Origin: an uncultured Sphingomonas sp.
GTDB lineage: Bacteria > Pseudomonadota > Alphaproteobacteria > Sphingomonadales > Sphingomonadaceae
NCBI RefSeq assembly: GCF_913062585.1
Contig: NZ_CAJXWX010000032.1
Coordinates: 1-41,441, forward strand
Direction: 5' to 3'
DNA length: 41,441 nucleotides
Part shown: one piece after another, positions 8,003-16,618 of the stretch
How the letters are laid out: each line of letters begins with the position of its first letter
Numbering within the stretch: position 1 is the stretch's first letter
The notes under the pieces: model-generated
Told to the model about the DNA's origin: nothing
The model's database searches: none
Seen by the model: only the letters and a program-made list of their open reading frames with translations
Translations under genes and position numbers: made by a program

Positions 8003-8668
8003 TCAGCGCGGCATCGGTCGCCAGCCGTCGCTCTGCAGCTCGAACGGCATCGTCGATTCCTTCGGCTCGGCGATGCGCGCCTGTTCCGCCGGCGGCATGA
8101 CCGGGATCGGATCGACGCCGTGATAGGTGTAGGTGACCTGGCTGACCCGATGACCGGCGAAGTCGGTCGGCTCGGTCCAGCGCACCACGTCGACAACCTC
8201 GCCTTTTGCCAGGCAGAAGTACGGCACCGAAACCATGGCGTTCGTGGCCTTGCGCTCGACCGTATGCAGATAGGGCGCGCCTTTCGGCGTCGGCGCGTAG
8301 GAGATCAGCGGCTGCCGCACGAATGCGTTGGTTGACCCGCTCCACCGCGCCGGCTTCTCGAACGTCGTGCGCGTGACGAGCCCGACGCCGGCCAGACCGT
8401 CCAGCATCGCGACCGCCTTTCCATCAGAACCTGGCCCCGCGAGCGTCGGCTTCGGCGAGGTGACGATCGGAAACCCCGATCCGCCGGGCTCGCCTTCGAC
8501 CTCGTACCGCATCACATCGATGGGGTGGCAGAAGACGTCGCGGACGACAGGTTCGAGCGCGGCGGCGAACGCCGCCTTGCTCGGGGCCTTGGAATTGCCA
8601 CACCCGCTCAAGCCCGTGGCGGCGGCGAAGAGCAGGACAGAGGCGGGCACTGCAGTGGATCTGGACAT
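8003..8668 (-). CDS. putative lipoprotein
   Basis: The protein has 221 residues from the ATG at 8668, with AAGGAACACCC as ribosome binding site. A lipoprotein signal (VLLFAAATGLSGC-GNSK) predicts acylation at Cys23 and anchoring in an envelope membrane. The mature region has APSKAAFAAALEPVVRDVFCHP, a glycine-rich loop, and a beta-rich half (HRVSQVTYTYHGVDPIPVMP). The extra cysteines (FCHP and YFCLAKG) could pair. The stop lies 84 bases before the next gene, and its start is 16 bases after the subtilase stop, so it belongs to the same leftward transcription unit. No enzymatic motif is seen. A chaperone or accessory role for the autotransporter is possible from position alone. Confidence 0.7.
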   Translation of the reverse strand: MSRSTAVPASVLLFAAATGLSGCGNSKAPSKAAFAAALEPVVRDVFCHPIDVMRYEVEGEPGGSGFPIVTSPKPTLAGPGSDGKAVAMLDGLAGVGLVTRTTFEKPARWSGSTNAFVRQPLISYAPTPKGAPYLHTVERKATNAMVSVPYFCLAKGEVVDVVRWTEPTDFAGHRVSQVTYTYHGVDPIPVMPPAEQARIAEPKESTMPFELQSDGWRPMPR

Positions 8669-8684
8669 GGGTGTTCCTTGCGGT

Positions 8685-10979
8685 TCAGCGGACGACGAAA
8701 TTGAAGAAGGCGGCGACGTCGGACGCGCCGCGGACATGACCGGCGTCGAAAGCCCGCGCGACGCCGACCCGCAGCGTCGAGGTGGACGCCAGCGCGGTCG
8801 ACCAGCCGAACTCCAGATCGAGTTCCCGCGCCGTCGGCGACAGGTCGAAGGTCCGGCCCTCTTCGGCGAGCACACCCGACATCAGGTCGTACGCGACCGG
8901 CACCAGCAGCGACGCCCGTGCCCGCTCGACGCGCAACGGCGACGACAGCCCGAGCGTCGCCAACCCGCCGAACAGCGGACGCGCGCCCTCTACCGCGAAG
9001 GCGGTGCTGACGATGCGACCGTCGAAGCGGATCGGGCCGTCGCCACCACCGTCGACGCTGGTGCTTCCCGTTGTAGCCCGCGCGGTGAGCGAGACACCCG
9101 CCACGGTGCGGCGTGCGACGAGGGTGGTGAGCGTCGTCCGACCGCCACGCAAGCCCGATGCAGCCATGCCACCGCCGAACCCCAGCACCCGGCCGTGCTC
9201 GGTGAGGTCGGTTACCTCCAGGCCGATGCCGAACGGGGTGGCGAAGGTGACGCCGCGCAGGTCCGCGCTGCGGTCGCGCGACGAGCCCGACGAGAACGAT
9301 GCCGACCAGCCGCCGCCACTCCACGACGACCACAGGCCAATGGGCTGGCCGACCACACCGCGCAGTGGGGAACCGGTGAGGGACAAGCCGCTACCGCCCA
9401 CCGCTGTGTTCGCGCCGACCGTCACCGTCTGCCCCGCTGCCGGAGAGAAGCTCGCCACCGCCGGTCGGTTGGCTGTCGTGCCCTGCCATGGACCGACCGC
9501 GTCCTGCCCGGCGAAGCCCAGCCGTGCCTCGCTCGCCGACCAGCGGCGGACGGGCAGCGGATCGACCGACCCGGTCATGCCGCCGGCCAGCAGCCCCGAT
9601 GACCAGGCACGGATGCCGGTCGCGCCCGTCATAGCAAAGTCGCGGCCGTAGCGGTCGAACACCCTCATGCTGCCCGCCGCCATCGCGATCATCGACGCGG
9701 TTGCCGAGCCGCCGAACGGTGCGGAGACGTCGAGCGATGAATAACGGGCGAGCACCGCCTGCGCCGCCGCGAATGACGATGCAGGCGCCTGCGCCTGCAT
9801 CGCCTTCTCGACGTTGAGTAGCCCTGCGCCATAGATCGGATCGACACCGGGCGCGCCCATATCGGTGGCGGTGTCGAGCAGGATACGGGCGATCGCCTTG
9901 CCGCCGAGCTGCGGCCAATACTGTTTCAGCAGCGCCGCCGCCCCGCCGACCGCAGGGGCCGCGAAGCTGTTGCCGGTGACGGTGGTGATGCTGCCGTCCT
10001 TGTCGACCGCCTGCACGTTCACGCCCACCGCCGCGATCATACGGTCGGCGAGCACCCCTGCGTTACCATTGGCGGAACGCGGGTTGCCGTTGGCGTCCAC
10101 CCCGATCGCGAACAGGAACCAGTCGGCGTTGGCGCGGTCGCTGCCGACGAGGGTCTCGGCAAACTGGCCGGCGAAGCTGTCCTTTCCGGTCTCATTCGCG
10201 ACGGACTCGACCAGCAGCCGGTCGGCGGCGCGCAAGCCGTCCATCGCCGCACGCTGCTCGGTCGCGACTTGTCCGCCGCCGAAGCCGTTCAGCGACATCA
10301 CCGTGACGAACGCGCCCCTGGCGATGGCTTCGCGCAGCGCCGGTGCAATCAGACCTGCGTTCGGCTGCGTACCCTCGCGGATCGGTGTCGTGCTGCCCGC
10401 CGTCACGCCGTCTAGGTCAGGCCCCGCCACCTTGAGCGCGAGGATGGTCGCATCCGGTGCCAGTCCCTGCATGCCGGAGCCGTTGCGCGCCGCCGCCGCG
10501 ATCGAGGCGACCTTGCTGCCGTGGCCATCATTGTCGTCGATCGCGAAGGGCGGCACCGTCTCGCCCGGACAGGTCGCGCAACGGGCGATGCGCTGCTCGA
10601 AGCCGGCACTGTCGGCCGAGATGCGACCGGCGAACTCGGGCGAGGACCGCACGATTCCACTGTCGATGATCGCGATCGTCACGCCCTTGCCGGTGATCCC
10701 GCGGTCATACGCATAGGCTGCCTTTGCGCTGACCACCGCGGCGGATGACTGGTATTCGGCGGTGTCAGCAGTTGTTGGTGTCGGTGCTGGCGTGGGAGAC
10801 GGCGTTGGCGTTGCCGCTGGGGTTGGCGAAGGCGTACCGGTTGGCGGCGCATTCCCGCCGGGCGTGTTCACGCCACTGCCGCCTCCGCCGCATGCGGCGA
10901 GCAACAGCGCCGCCGTTGCCGCGGTCGAATTCCTGATGATGGCAAGCCGCCTGCTGCGGCATTTGTGATCTGCACTCAC
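8685..10979 (-). CDS. subtilisin-type autotransporter serine protease (lipobox-bearing)
   Basis: The protein has 764 residues. I chose a GTG start at 10979 because it gives a compact lipoprotein signal (TAATAALLLAAC-GGGG, Cys30) after a GGGGG-type ribosome binding site; no ATG fits. A Pro/Thr-rich linker covers residues 45-71 (PTPSPTPAPTPT). The subtilase domain spans about 75-380, with the triad Asp106 (AIIDSGIV), His153 (DGHGSKVAS) and Ser338 (TGNSFAAPAVGG). A beta-rich passenger follows, then a C-terminal autotransporter barrel that ends in AFFNFVVR, the aromatic terminus expected for BamA-dependent insertion. The architecture resembles the surface-tethered NalP/SphB1 type. It should sit on the cell surface and may process other secreted proteins. 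It is the first gene of a leftward unit encoding three other exported proteins. A hairpin lies in its leader. Confidence 0.87.
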   Translation of the reverse strand: MSADHKCRSRRLAIIRNSTAATAALLLAACGGGGSGVNTPGGNAPPTGTPSPTPAATPTPSPTPAPTPTTADTAEYQSSAAVVSAKAAYAYDRGITGKGVTIAIIDSGIVRSSPEFAGRISADSAGFEQRIARCATCPGETVPPFAIDDNDGHGSKVASIAAAARNGSGMQGLAPDATILALKVAGPDLDGVTAGSTTPIREGTQPNAGLIAPALREAIARGAFVTVMSLNGFGGGQVATEQRAAMDGLRAADRLLVESVANETGKDSFAGQFAETLVGSDRANADWFLFAIGVDANGNPRSANGNAGVLADRMIAAVGVNVQAVDKDGSITTVTGNSFAAPAVGGAAALLKQYWPQLGGKAIARILLDTATDMGAPGVDPIYGAGLLNVEKAMQAQAPASSFAAAQAVLARYSSLDVSAPFGGSATASMIAMAAGSMRVFDRYGRDFAMTGATGIRAWSSGLLAGGMTGSVDPLPVRRWSASEARLGFAGQDAVGPWQGTTANRPAVASFSPAAGQTVTVGANTAVGGSGLSLTGSPLRGVVGQPIGLWSSWSGGGWSASFSSGSSRDRSADLRGVTFATPFGIGLEVTDLTEHGRVLGFGGGMAASGLRGGRTTLTTLVARRTVAGVSLTARATTGSTSVDGGGDGPIRFDGRIVSTAFAVEGARPLFGGLATLGLSSPLRVERARASLLVPVAYDLMSGVLAEEGRTFDLSPTARELDLEFGWSTALASTSTLRVGVARAFDAGHVRGASDVAAFFNFVVR

Positions 10980-11368
10980 GCCCGAACCCCCGTTCGCGCG
11001 GTGCTGACAGGCTGACCCCAGCCGACGGCACCGCCCCTGTTGACGAGGCGGTGCCGGCCCGTGAGCCGGGGATTCAGAATCCTGCGTTGAGACAGGCGCG
11101 AGTGTCTTTAGGCTTGCGCCCTGGACATGCACACCCGCTCCCCGGCCGAATAGAATTCGGGCCGGGCTTCGGCTACTCAACGACAAGGTTCTGACGCCTC
11201 GGTCCGCCTGCTGGCGAACAGTCCACCTCTACGCCGGGCGGGTTAACAATCTCAAGCGCTGAACTGCGGCTTTGACGCTGCCAAGCGTAACGTGCTGACG
11301 AAATTACGAATCATTCGGCAAGGCGGGATGGTGGTGCAATCTCCCGCTTATAAAGAGATGAGGGCCGG
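10980..11368. promoter_or_regulatory. upstream region of the subtilase, with leader hairpin
   Basis: About 390 bases hold no credible gene. They should contain the leftward promoter of the subtilase unit. An inverted repeat with 9-base arms (GGCACCGCC and GGCGGTGCC at 11027-11035 and 11047-11055, 11-base loop) lies 48-76 bases before the GTG start, in the probable transcript leader. It has no T-run on either side, so it looks more like a leader structure than a terminator. No core promoter can be assigned with confidence. Confidence 0.35.
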
Positions 11369-12073
11369 ATGCTGGCGAGCAAAAGACCCACACTCCGACG
11401 CTCGGGCCCCGACCCGGCTTCCCAGATTCCGCCGTTCGTTCATCTGCCGGGGAACAGTCACAAGCGAAAGCGGATCTTCCCACCGATGGTACCCCCGCCG
11501 CCCGCCCGCGATAGCACGCAGGCAAGTGCCGAAATCGCTGAGCTCAAAGCGGTCGAAACGTCGCGCTCGTCCGAACAGGCAAAGGCCGCCCGCGAGGCGG
11601 GGGAAACGACGACCGCCACGATCTTTGCGGGCGTGCTGGGGCCGCGTTTTGATCTGTAGCACCCGCCCGCCACGGCGCGGCTGATGGCGATGGTGCGCGC
11701 CACCGAGAAGGAGGTGATCGCACGCGGCAAGGATCATTTCGCCCGGCCGCGCCCCTGGATCGTCGACCCCACGCTGAAGACCTGCAAACCCGGCAACGAA
11801 CCGCTGTCGAGCTATCCCAGCGGCCACACGACCAACGCCTATGCGATGGCAGGCGTGCTGGCGAGGCTGGTGCCCGGCAAGGCGCCTGCCCTGCTCACCC
11901 GGGCGGCCACCTATGCCGAAACGCGGATCACCTGCGAACAGCATTGGCGCAGCGACGTGACGGCTGGGGAAGCGCTCGGGCTTGTGATCGCCGAGCGATT
12001 GATGAGCAAGCCCGCGTTCCGCGCCCAGTTCGACGCCGCCCGCGCCGAAATGGAGGCAGCGGGGATCAGCTGA
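11369..12073 (+). pseudogene. class A acid phosphatase (PAP2 superfamily) pseudogene
   Basis: A single reading frame is interrupted by a TAG at 11657-11659 (GPRFDL-stop-HPPATARLMAM). The part after it carries the full class A acid phosphatase signature: Lys-x6-Arg-Pro in KDHFARPRP, SSYPSGHTT, and TR-x5-H-x3-D in TRITCEQHWRSD. The part before it has the usual PPPPA segment and a helical region. The expected signal peptide is missing; the first 35 residues are basic and polar. The intact enzyme would be a periplasmic, vanadate-sensitive, non-specific phosphomonoesterase. Translation could restart at the ATG at 11684, but that product would lack the N-terminal helices and export signal. Loss of the leader plus the nonsense codon argue for decay rather than a sequencing error. 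It converges on the histidine kinase gene, eight bases away. Confidence 0.8.
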
Positions 12074-12081
12074 TCGCCACC

Positions 12082-13431
12082 TTATGCGGCACACGGCAGG
12101 TGGAGCGTCACCACCAGCCCAGGCCTCGCATCGCCGATGGTCAAGGTGCCGCCATGCGCCCGCACGATCGCCTCCACCAGATTGAGGCCAAGGCCATGTC
12201 CTGCCGCCGAGCGGGTGCGGTCGAGCCGGACGAAGCGTTCGACGATGCGTTCGCGATCACCCTCGGCGACGCCGGGGCCGTTGTCGATCACCGATACCGC
12301 GACCGCCGCCTCCTCTTCGGGTACGACAATGACACGGATATGCGTACCCTGCGGCGTGTGCGCCTGGGCATTGTCGAGCAGGTTGATGAGGGCCTGGGAC
12401 AGCAGCTCACGGTCGCCGGCGATCGTCAGCCCGCCCTGGATATCGCAGGACAGGCTGCGCCCGCCGTCAGCGACGGCGGGCGCATAGCTGTCGCAGATAT
12501 CCTCCGCCAGCGCTCCGATATCCATCCGCACGAAGCCCTGCCGGATATCGCCCGCATCCACCTCGACGATGCGCAGGATGCCGCCGAACAGCGCGAGCAG
12601 CGCGTCGCTCTGCCTCAGGGCCTTGCCGATGGCGGCGCGCTGCGCGTCGGGGTCGCGCGTGTCCAGCGCCAGTTCTAGGTCGCCGCGCAGCCGGGCGAGC
12701 GGCGTGCGCAGGTCATGCGCGACGTCGGCCGATACCTGGCGCAGGTTTTCGAGCAGGCGGCCGATCCGCTCCAGCATCCTGTTGAGGATAATCGCCAGGC
12801 GGTCGAACTCGTCGTCGCGCGGCGAAAACGGCACGCGGCGGCGGACATCCCCCGCCATGATCGCCTCGGCTGTCGCAGTGACCTGTTCCAGGCGCCGGTG
12901 AAGATAGCCGCCCAGCACCAGCGCGGCGATTGCCCCGATCATCAGGACGAGGAAGAAGGCGCCGCCGAACAGGCTGAGGATCACGCCGTCCAGCTGCTCG
13001 ACCGCCTGCGAGTCGATCCCCACCACCAGATAGGTGCCATCCGGCAGGCGGGTCGTCAGGACGCGTGCGTCATCATCGCCCTCGACCGGATCGTGAAAGG
13101 GCACATCGGCATAACCGGGCGGCGGCAACGCCAGATCGAAATCCCCGACGATGCGGCGACCGGCTTTATCGAACAGCGCATAGCCGAAGGTGATGACGCC
13201 GTTCTCTCCCCCGCGATGCGCTACCGCCTCGGCAAGTTCGTGCGCGCCCTCGTCATGATATTGTCGGACCAGATCAGCGCTCGCCTCCGCCAGGGCGGTG
13301 TCTTGCTGCCGACGGAAGGCAGCATCCGCGGCGAAATAGACGAGCACGCCGAGGATCGCGATGGCGAGCGCGAACGCAGCCGAATGGGTCAGCGCAATGC
13401 GATAGGCGGCGCTGCGCCGCCGGTCAGGCAT
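12082..13431 (-). CDS. sensor histidine kinase
   Basis: This 449-residue inner-membrane sensor would phosphorylate the response regulator encoded just upstream. TM1 covers about residues 13-33. The periplasmic sensor loop runs from about 34 to 150 and is rich in Asp and Pro. TM2 is near 152-176, followed by a HAMP linker. The phospho-acceptor is His239 in VSADVAHDLRTPLARLRG. The ATP-binding domain shows the N box (LINLLDNAQAHTP, Asn354), DNGPGV (about 383) and GHGLGLNLVEAI (about 411). The ATG at 13431 overlaps the end of the regulator gene by eight bases, so the two are translationally coupled. The closest style is the CzcS/QseC group that controls metal or efflux systems. An RND efflux operon is divergently placed 1.8 kb away. 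The signal is unknown. Confidence 0.93.
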   Translation of the reverse strand: MPDRRRSAAYRIALTHSAAFALAIAILGVLVYFAADAAFRRQQDTALAEASADLVRQYHDEGAHELAEAVAHRGGENGVITFGYALFDKAGRRIVGDFDLALPPPGYADVPFHDPVEGDDDARVLTTRLPDGTYLVVGIDSQAVEQLDGVILSLFGGAFFLVLMIGAIAALVLGGYLHRRLEQVTATAEAIMAGDVRRRVPFSPRDDEFDRLAIILNRMLERIGRLLENLRQVSADVAHDLRTPLARLRGDLELALDTRDPDAQRAAIGKALRQSDALLALFGGILRIVEVDAGDIRQGFVRMDIGALAEDICDSYAPAVADGGRSLSCDIQGGLTIAGDRELLSQALINLLDNAQAHTPQGTHIRVIVVPEEEAAVAVSVIDNGPGVAEGDRERIVERFVRLDRTRSAAGHGLGLNLVEAIVRAHGGTLTIGDARPGLVVTLHLPCAA

Positions 13432-14101
13432 CGCCGCCCATCCGATACCCCTCGCCGCGCAGCGTCTCGATCGGGTCATGGGCAAAGCCCTCATTCAGCT
13501 TGGACCGCATCCGGCTGAGATGGCTTTCGACGATGTTGGTCTGCGGGTCGAAATGGAACCCCCAGACCGCTTCCAGCAGCATCTTGCGCGTCACGACCCG
13601 TCCGGCATGGCGCATCAGTTCCTCCAAGATGCGGAACTCGCGCGGTTGAAGGCGGATCGGACGGGCCCCTCGCCGGACCTCGCGCCGCATCGCGTCGAGC
13701 ACTACATCGCCGACCTGAAGCCGCGTCGGCACCTCCGCGATCGGCGGGCGGCGGAGCAGCGCGCTGACCCGCGCAGACAATTCGGGCAGCGCGAACGGCT
13801 TGACCAGATAGTCGTCTGCGCCGGCGTCCAGCCCCGTCACCCGGTCGGCGATGCTGCCCAGCGCGGTAAGCAGGATGACCGGCACGTGGTTCCCCTCCTC
13901 CCGCCAATGGCGCACGATCTCCACGCCGTCGACGCCGGGAAGCAGCCGGTCCAGGATGGCCAGATCGAAGGCTTCGGCCAATCCCGCGTCGCGCGCCGCA
14001 CGCCCGTCATCGAAACGCTCCACCACATGGCCGAGCGCGGTCAAGCCGCGAACGACCTGCGCGGCGGTATCACCATCGTCTTCGGCAAGCAGGATTCGCA
14101 T
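13424..14101 (-). CDS. OmpR/PhoB-type response regulator
   Basis: The protein has 225 residues. The receiver domain has the acidic pair in LLAEDDG, phospho-acceptor Asp51 (LAILDRLLPG), Thr79 and Lys101 (YLVKPF). The C-terminal winged helix-turn-helix spans about 130-225 (RPIRLQPREFRILEELM; TNIVESHLSRMRSKL; ETLRGEGYRMG). It is a transcription factor activated by the kinase whose gene it overlaps. The likely targets are the divergent promoters 1 kb away: the efflux operon rightward and the propeller gene leftward, where an ACATTG-N8-CAATGT dyad is present. It starts 21 bases after the propeller gene stop, so propeller protein, regulator and kinase form one leftward operon. Confidence 0.94.
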   Translation of the reverse strand: MRILLAEDDGDTAAQVVRGLTALGHVVERFDDGRAARDAGLAEAFDLAILDRLLPGVDGVEIVRHWREEGNHVPVILLTALGSIADRVTGLDAGADDYLVKPFALPELSARVSALLRRPPIAEVPTRLQVGDVVLDAMRREVRRGARPIRLQPREFRILEELMRHAGRVVTRKMLLEAVWGFHFDPQTNIVESHLSRMRSKLNEGFAHDPIETLRGEGYRMGGDA

Positions 14102-14122
14102 CCGCCGGGTTTCCGCGACCGA

Positions 14123-15124
14123 TCAGGCCGGGTCAACGCCCAAGACGTGGAAGGTGCCAGGTACGGCGTGCGGCTTGGCGCCGCCGACCGCAGGCAGGGT
14201 GCGTGCGACGGGGAGCCAGACCAGACCGGTCCGCGCATCCAGCGCACCGGTCCGGGCTCCCACCTCCGTCCGGATCGCGCGCTTATGCGTGACCGAGGGC
14301 CCCTCAGTCGACAACACGTCGAGCACCCCGTCCTTGCCTGCCGGAAGCAAGGCTAGCGACCGCCGGGCATCAATGATGACCGCGTCAGGCCCGCGCCCCA
14401 CGGCCACGCGCTGGACTAGGCGGCGCGAGGGCACGTCGACGACCGCTGCAATCCCGTTGGCGCAGGCGGCGATCAGCCGGTGATGCGGCGCGTCCAGCCC
14501 CAGGCCGCTCGGCTCCTTGCAGCCGGGCAGGGCGATCGGTGCTTCAGCAACTCCCCGGGCCAGATCGACCACGTCCATCTCGCCCCGGTCCTCGTTGTTG
14601 ACGAACAGGATCCGCCCGACGATGGCCGGATATTCCAGGCCTGCCGCCACCTTGATGGTCCGCACGACCTGATGGGTTCCGATGGCGATGTCGGACACGA
14701 CGCCGCTCTTGGCATCCATGGTCAACAGATGGCCATTGGCCGGATCGACGATCGCGGCATCGGGCTTCCGCCCAACGCCGACGCTGGCCATCTGCCGCCC
14801 GGAGGCGGGATCGAAGAAGCGGACGCTGTCGTCATCGCCGCTCGTCACGGCGACTTCGCCATTCGAGAGCGGCACCACGGCATGGGCACGCGCCACCGGC
14901 CCGAGCGGCTTTAGGGCACGCCCGCTGGCCAGATCGATCACCGCGACCGTATCGCCATGCGCGATGTAAAGGCGGTCCGCCTTCTCGTCCACGCGGGCAT
15001 AATCCCATCCGCCATCGCCGGGCACGGCAATCGACCGGGGAGCATCGCCCGCAATGGTAGCGGCGGTGACCGGAAGTCCGATCATGGCGACAGCGAGGAT
15101 GGCGGCGCGAAGCGACAAGAACAT
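14123..15124 (-). CDS. exported YVTN-type beta-propeller protein
   Basis: The protein has 333 residues from the ATG at 15124, with GAAGGAG eight bases upstream. A signal peptide (LRAAILAVAMIGLPVTA-AT) directs it to the periplasm. The mature protein is built of about seven repeats of the form VIDxxSGR, RKPDAAIVDPANGHLL, VDVPSRRLVQRVAVGRGPDAVI and LVWLPVART. These are blades of a seven-bladed propeller of the YVTN/quinoprotein-like class. Such propellers usually bind ligands or metals, or act as scaffolds; no catalytic residue is evident. It leads the operon with the two-component system and is divergent from the RND efflux genes. It may therefore act as a periplasmic sensor or binding partner of the kinase, but this is inference. 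Confidence 0.83.
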   Translation of the reverse strand: MFLSLRAAILAVAMIGLPVTAATIAGDAPRSIAVPGDGGWDYARVDEKADRLYIAHGDTVAVIDLASGRALKPLGPVARAHAVVPLSNGEVAVTSGDDDSVRFFDPASGRQMASVGVGRKPDAAIVDPANGHLLTMDAKSGVVSDIAIGTHQVVRTIKVAAGLEYPAIVGRILFVNNEDRGEMDVVDLARGVAEAPIALPGCKEPSGLGLDAPHHRLIAACANGIAAVVDVPSRRLVQRVAVGRGPDAVIIDARRSLALLPAGKDGVLDVLSTEGPSVTHKRAIRTEVGARTGALDARTGLVWLPVARTLPAVGGAKPHAVPGTFHVLGVDPA

Positions 15125-15187
15125 GGATGGTCTCCTTCGCCGCTCCCTTGCGCGAACCCCGGCCCGCCACGCCACCCCGTTCGTGCA

Positions 15188-15207
15188 ACATTGGGAAGAC
15201 ACAATGT
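15188..15207. promoter_or_regulatory. candidate operator in the divergent propeller/efflux promoter
   Basis: A dyad ACATTG-N8-CAATGT lies roughly in the middle of the 174-base divergent intergenic region. The 14-base centre-to-centre spacing of the half-sites is compatible with a dimeric regulator, and OmpR-type proteins can bind such sites. The adjacent response regulator is the obvious candidate binder. This is inferred from symmetry and position only. Confidence 0.35.
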
Positions 15208-15298
15208 CGGGTCGGGACATCCGGCGGCTAAGGCACATCTGCGCCGACCCGGCGTGGTTGAATGGGACAAGACGATCGTGGGTGCGCCATCCCGGACA

Positions 15299-16618
15299 AT
15301 GCCGCTGCTGGCCGTGATCCTGACGGCCTGCGCCCATTACAGCCCTGCACCGCTGGCCGAGGCCCCGATGCTTTCGGCGACCCTGCCCGCGACTGCCGAT
15401 AATCCCGCCGGTCCGCTGGGCGTCGCCGATGTCGTCGCGCTCGCCGTGGCGCGCGATCCCGACCTGGTCGCGGCGCGGACAAAGGCCGGAGTGGCGCAGG
15501 CTCAGCTCATTCAGGCGGGCGTGCTGCCCAATCCATCGCTGACCGGGGCATTGCTGCCGCTGGTCGCCGGTGCCGGGACGGTGCCCGCGTGGAACCTGGG
15601 GCTGGCACAAGACATCAAGTCGCTGCTCGTCTACAAACCCAAGCGCCGCGCCGCGCGCGACAGCGTCGGTCAAGTCCGCGCCGACCTGCTATGGCAGGAA
15701 TGGCAGGTGGCGGGCCAGGCGCGCCAGCTGGCCGTCGACATCATCGCGCGCGAACAGACACGGCCGCTGCTCGACGAGGCCGTGCGCATCCTCGGCCACC
15801 GCCAGCGGGTGACGCAAGCGGCACTGGCGGCGGGCAATGCCACGCTGGTGACGGCAGCCCCGAGCGCGGTCGGCTTCCAGCAGGCACGCACCACGCTCCA
15901 GACGCTCGACCAGACGCAATTGCAGGACCGGCACAAGCTCAACGCGCTGCTCGGGCTTGCACCCGACGCGCCGCTCTCGCTCCGGACTGCGGTCGACCTC
16001 CCGCCCTTCGACCTGACGGCGGCGCGGGCGGGCGTGACGACGCTGGCCGACCGGCGCCCCGACCTGCTCGCGCTCCGCTTCGGCTATGCGGCGCAGGACG
16101 AAGGGCTGCGCGCGGCGATCCTGTCGCAATTCCCCGACCTGATCCTCGGCGCCACCGGATCCAGCGACAGTTCCAAGGTCATCAATGTCGGCCCCAATGC
16201 GCAGGTCGGACTGCCCTTGTTCGATCACAACCAGGGTAACATCGCCATCGCCCGCGCCACCCGCGCGCAGCTTCGGGCCGAATATGCCGCCCGCCTGACC
16301 AACGCGACCGGCGAGATCGGGGCGTTGCTGGACGAGATGGCCCAGCTGCAACGCCAGCTGGACCTGGTCGAACGCGACCTGCCCGCCGCGCGCCTCGCCG
16401 CCTCTCGCGCCGCCGCCGCCTTCGGCGCCGCCGCGCTGGACGAGCGCGCCTATGTCGACCTCATCACCAACCGCTTCACCAAGGAACAGGAATTGGCGAC
16501 ACTTCGGCTTGCATTGCTGGACCGTCAGGTGGCGGTGTCGACCCTGTTGGGGCTCGGCCTGCCCGGCGTCGAGACGCTGGGGCTCGTCGATCCCGGCACG
16601 CGTGGCGCCGCACGATGA
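15299..16618 (+). CDS. outer-membrane efflux factor (TolC/CzcC-like lipoprotein)
   Basis: The protein has about 439 residues. I chose the ATG at 15299 because it gives a lipoprotein signal (MPLLAVILTAC-AHYSP). The frame runs further upstream and a GTG start around 15253-15274 cannot be excluded. Two OEP repeats of long helices with heptad Ala/Leu spacing are visible (about residues 60-220 and 240-430). Examples are VADVVALAVARDPDLVAARTKA, GVLPNPSLTGALLPLV and the conserved Pro-Asn-Pro motif. It forms the trimeric outer-membrane duct of a tripartite efflux pump. Its stop overlaps the start of the membrane-fusion protein (ATGA), so the three pump genes are coupled. The lack of a fourth conserved histidine-rich stretch, as in some CzcC proteins, leaves the substrate open. 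Confidence 0.87.
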   Translation: MPLLAVILTACAHYSPAPLAEAPMLSATLPATADNPAGPLGVADVVALAVARDPDLVAARTKAGVAQAQLIQAGVLPNPSLTGALLPLVAGAGTVPAWNLGLAQDIKSLLVYKPKRRAARDSVGQVRADLLWQEWQVAGQARQLAVDIIAREQTRPLLDEAVRILGHRQRVTQAALAAGNATLVTAAPSAVGFQQARTTLQTLDQTQLQDRHKLNALLGLAPDAPLSLRTAVDLPPFDLTAARAGVTTLADRRPDLLALRFGYAAQDEGLRAAILSQFPDLILGATGSSDSSKVINVGPNAQVGLPLFDHNQGNIAIARATRAQLRAEYAARLTNATGEIGALLDEMAQLQRQLDLVERDLPAARLAASRAAAAFGAAALDERAYVDLITNRFTKEQELATLRLALLDRQVAVSTLLGLGLPGVETLGLVDPGTRGAAR

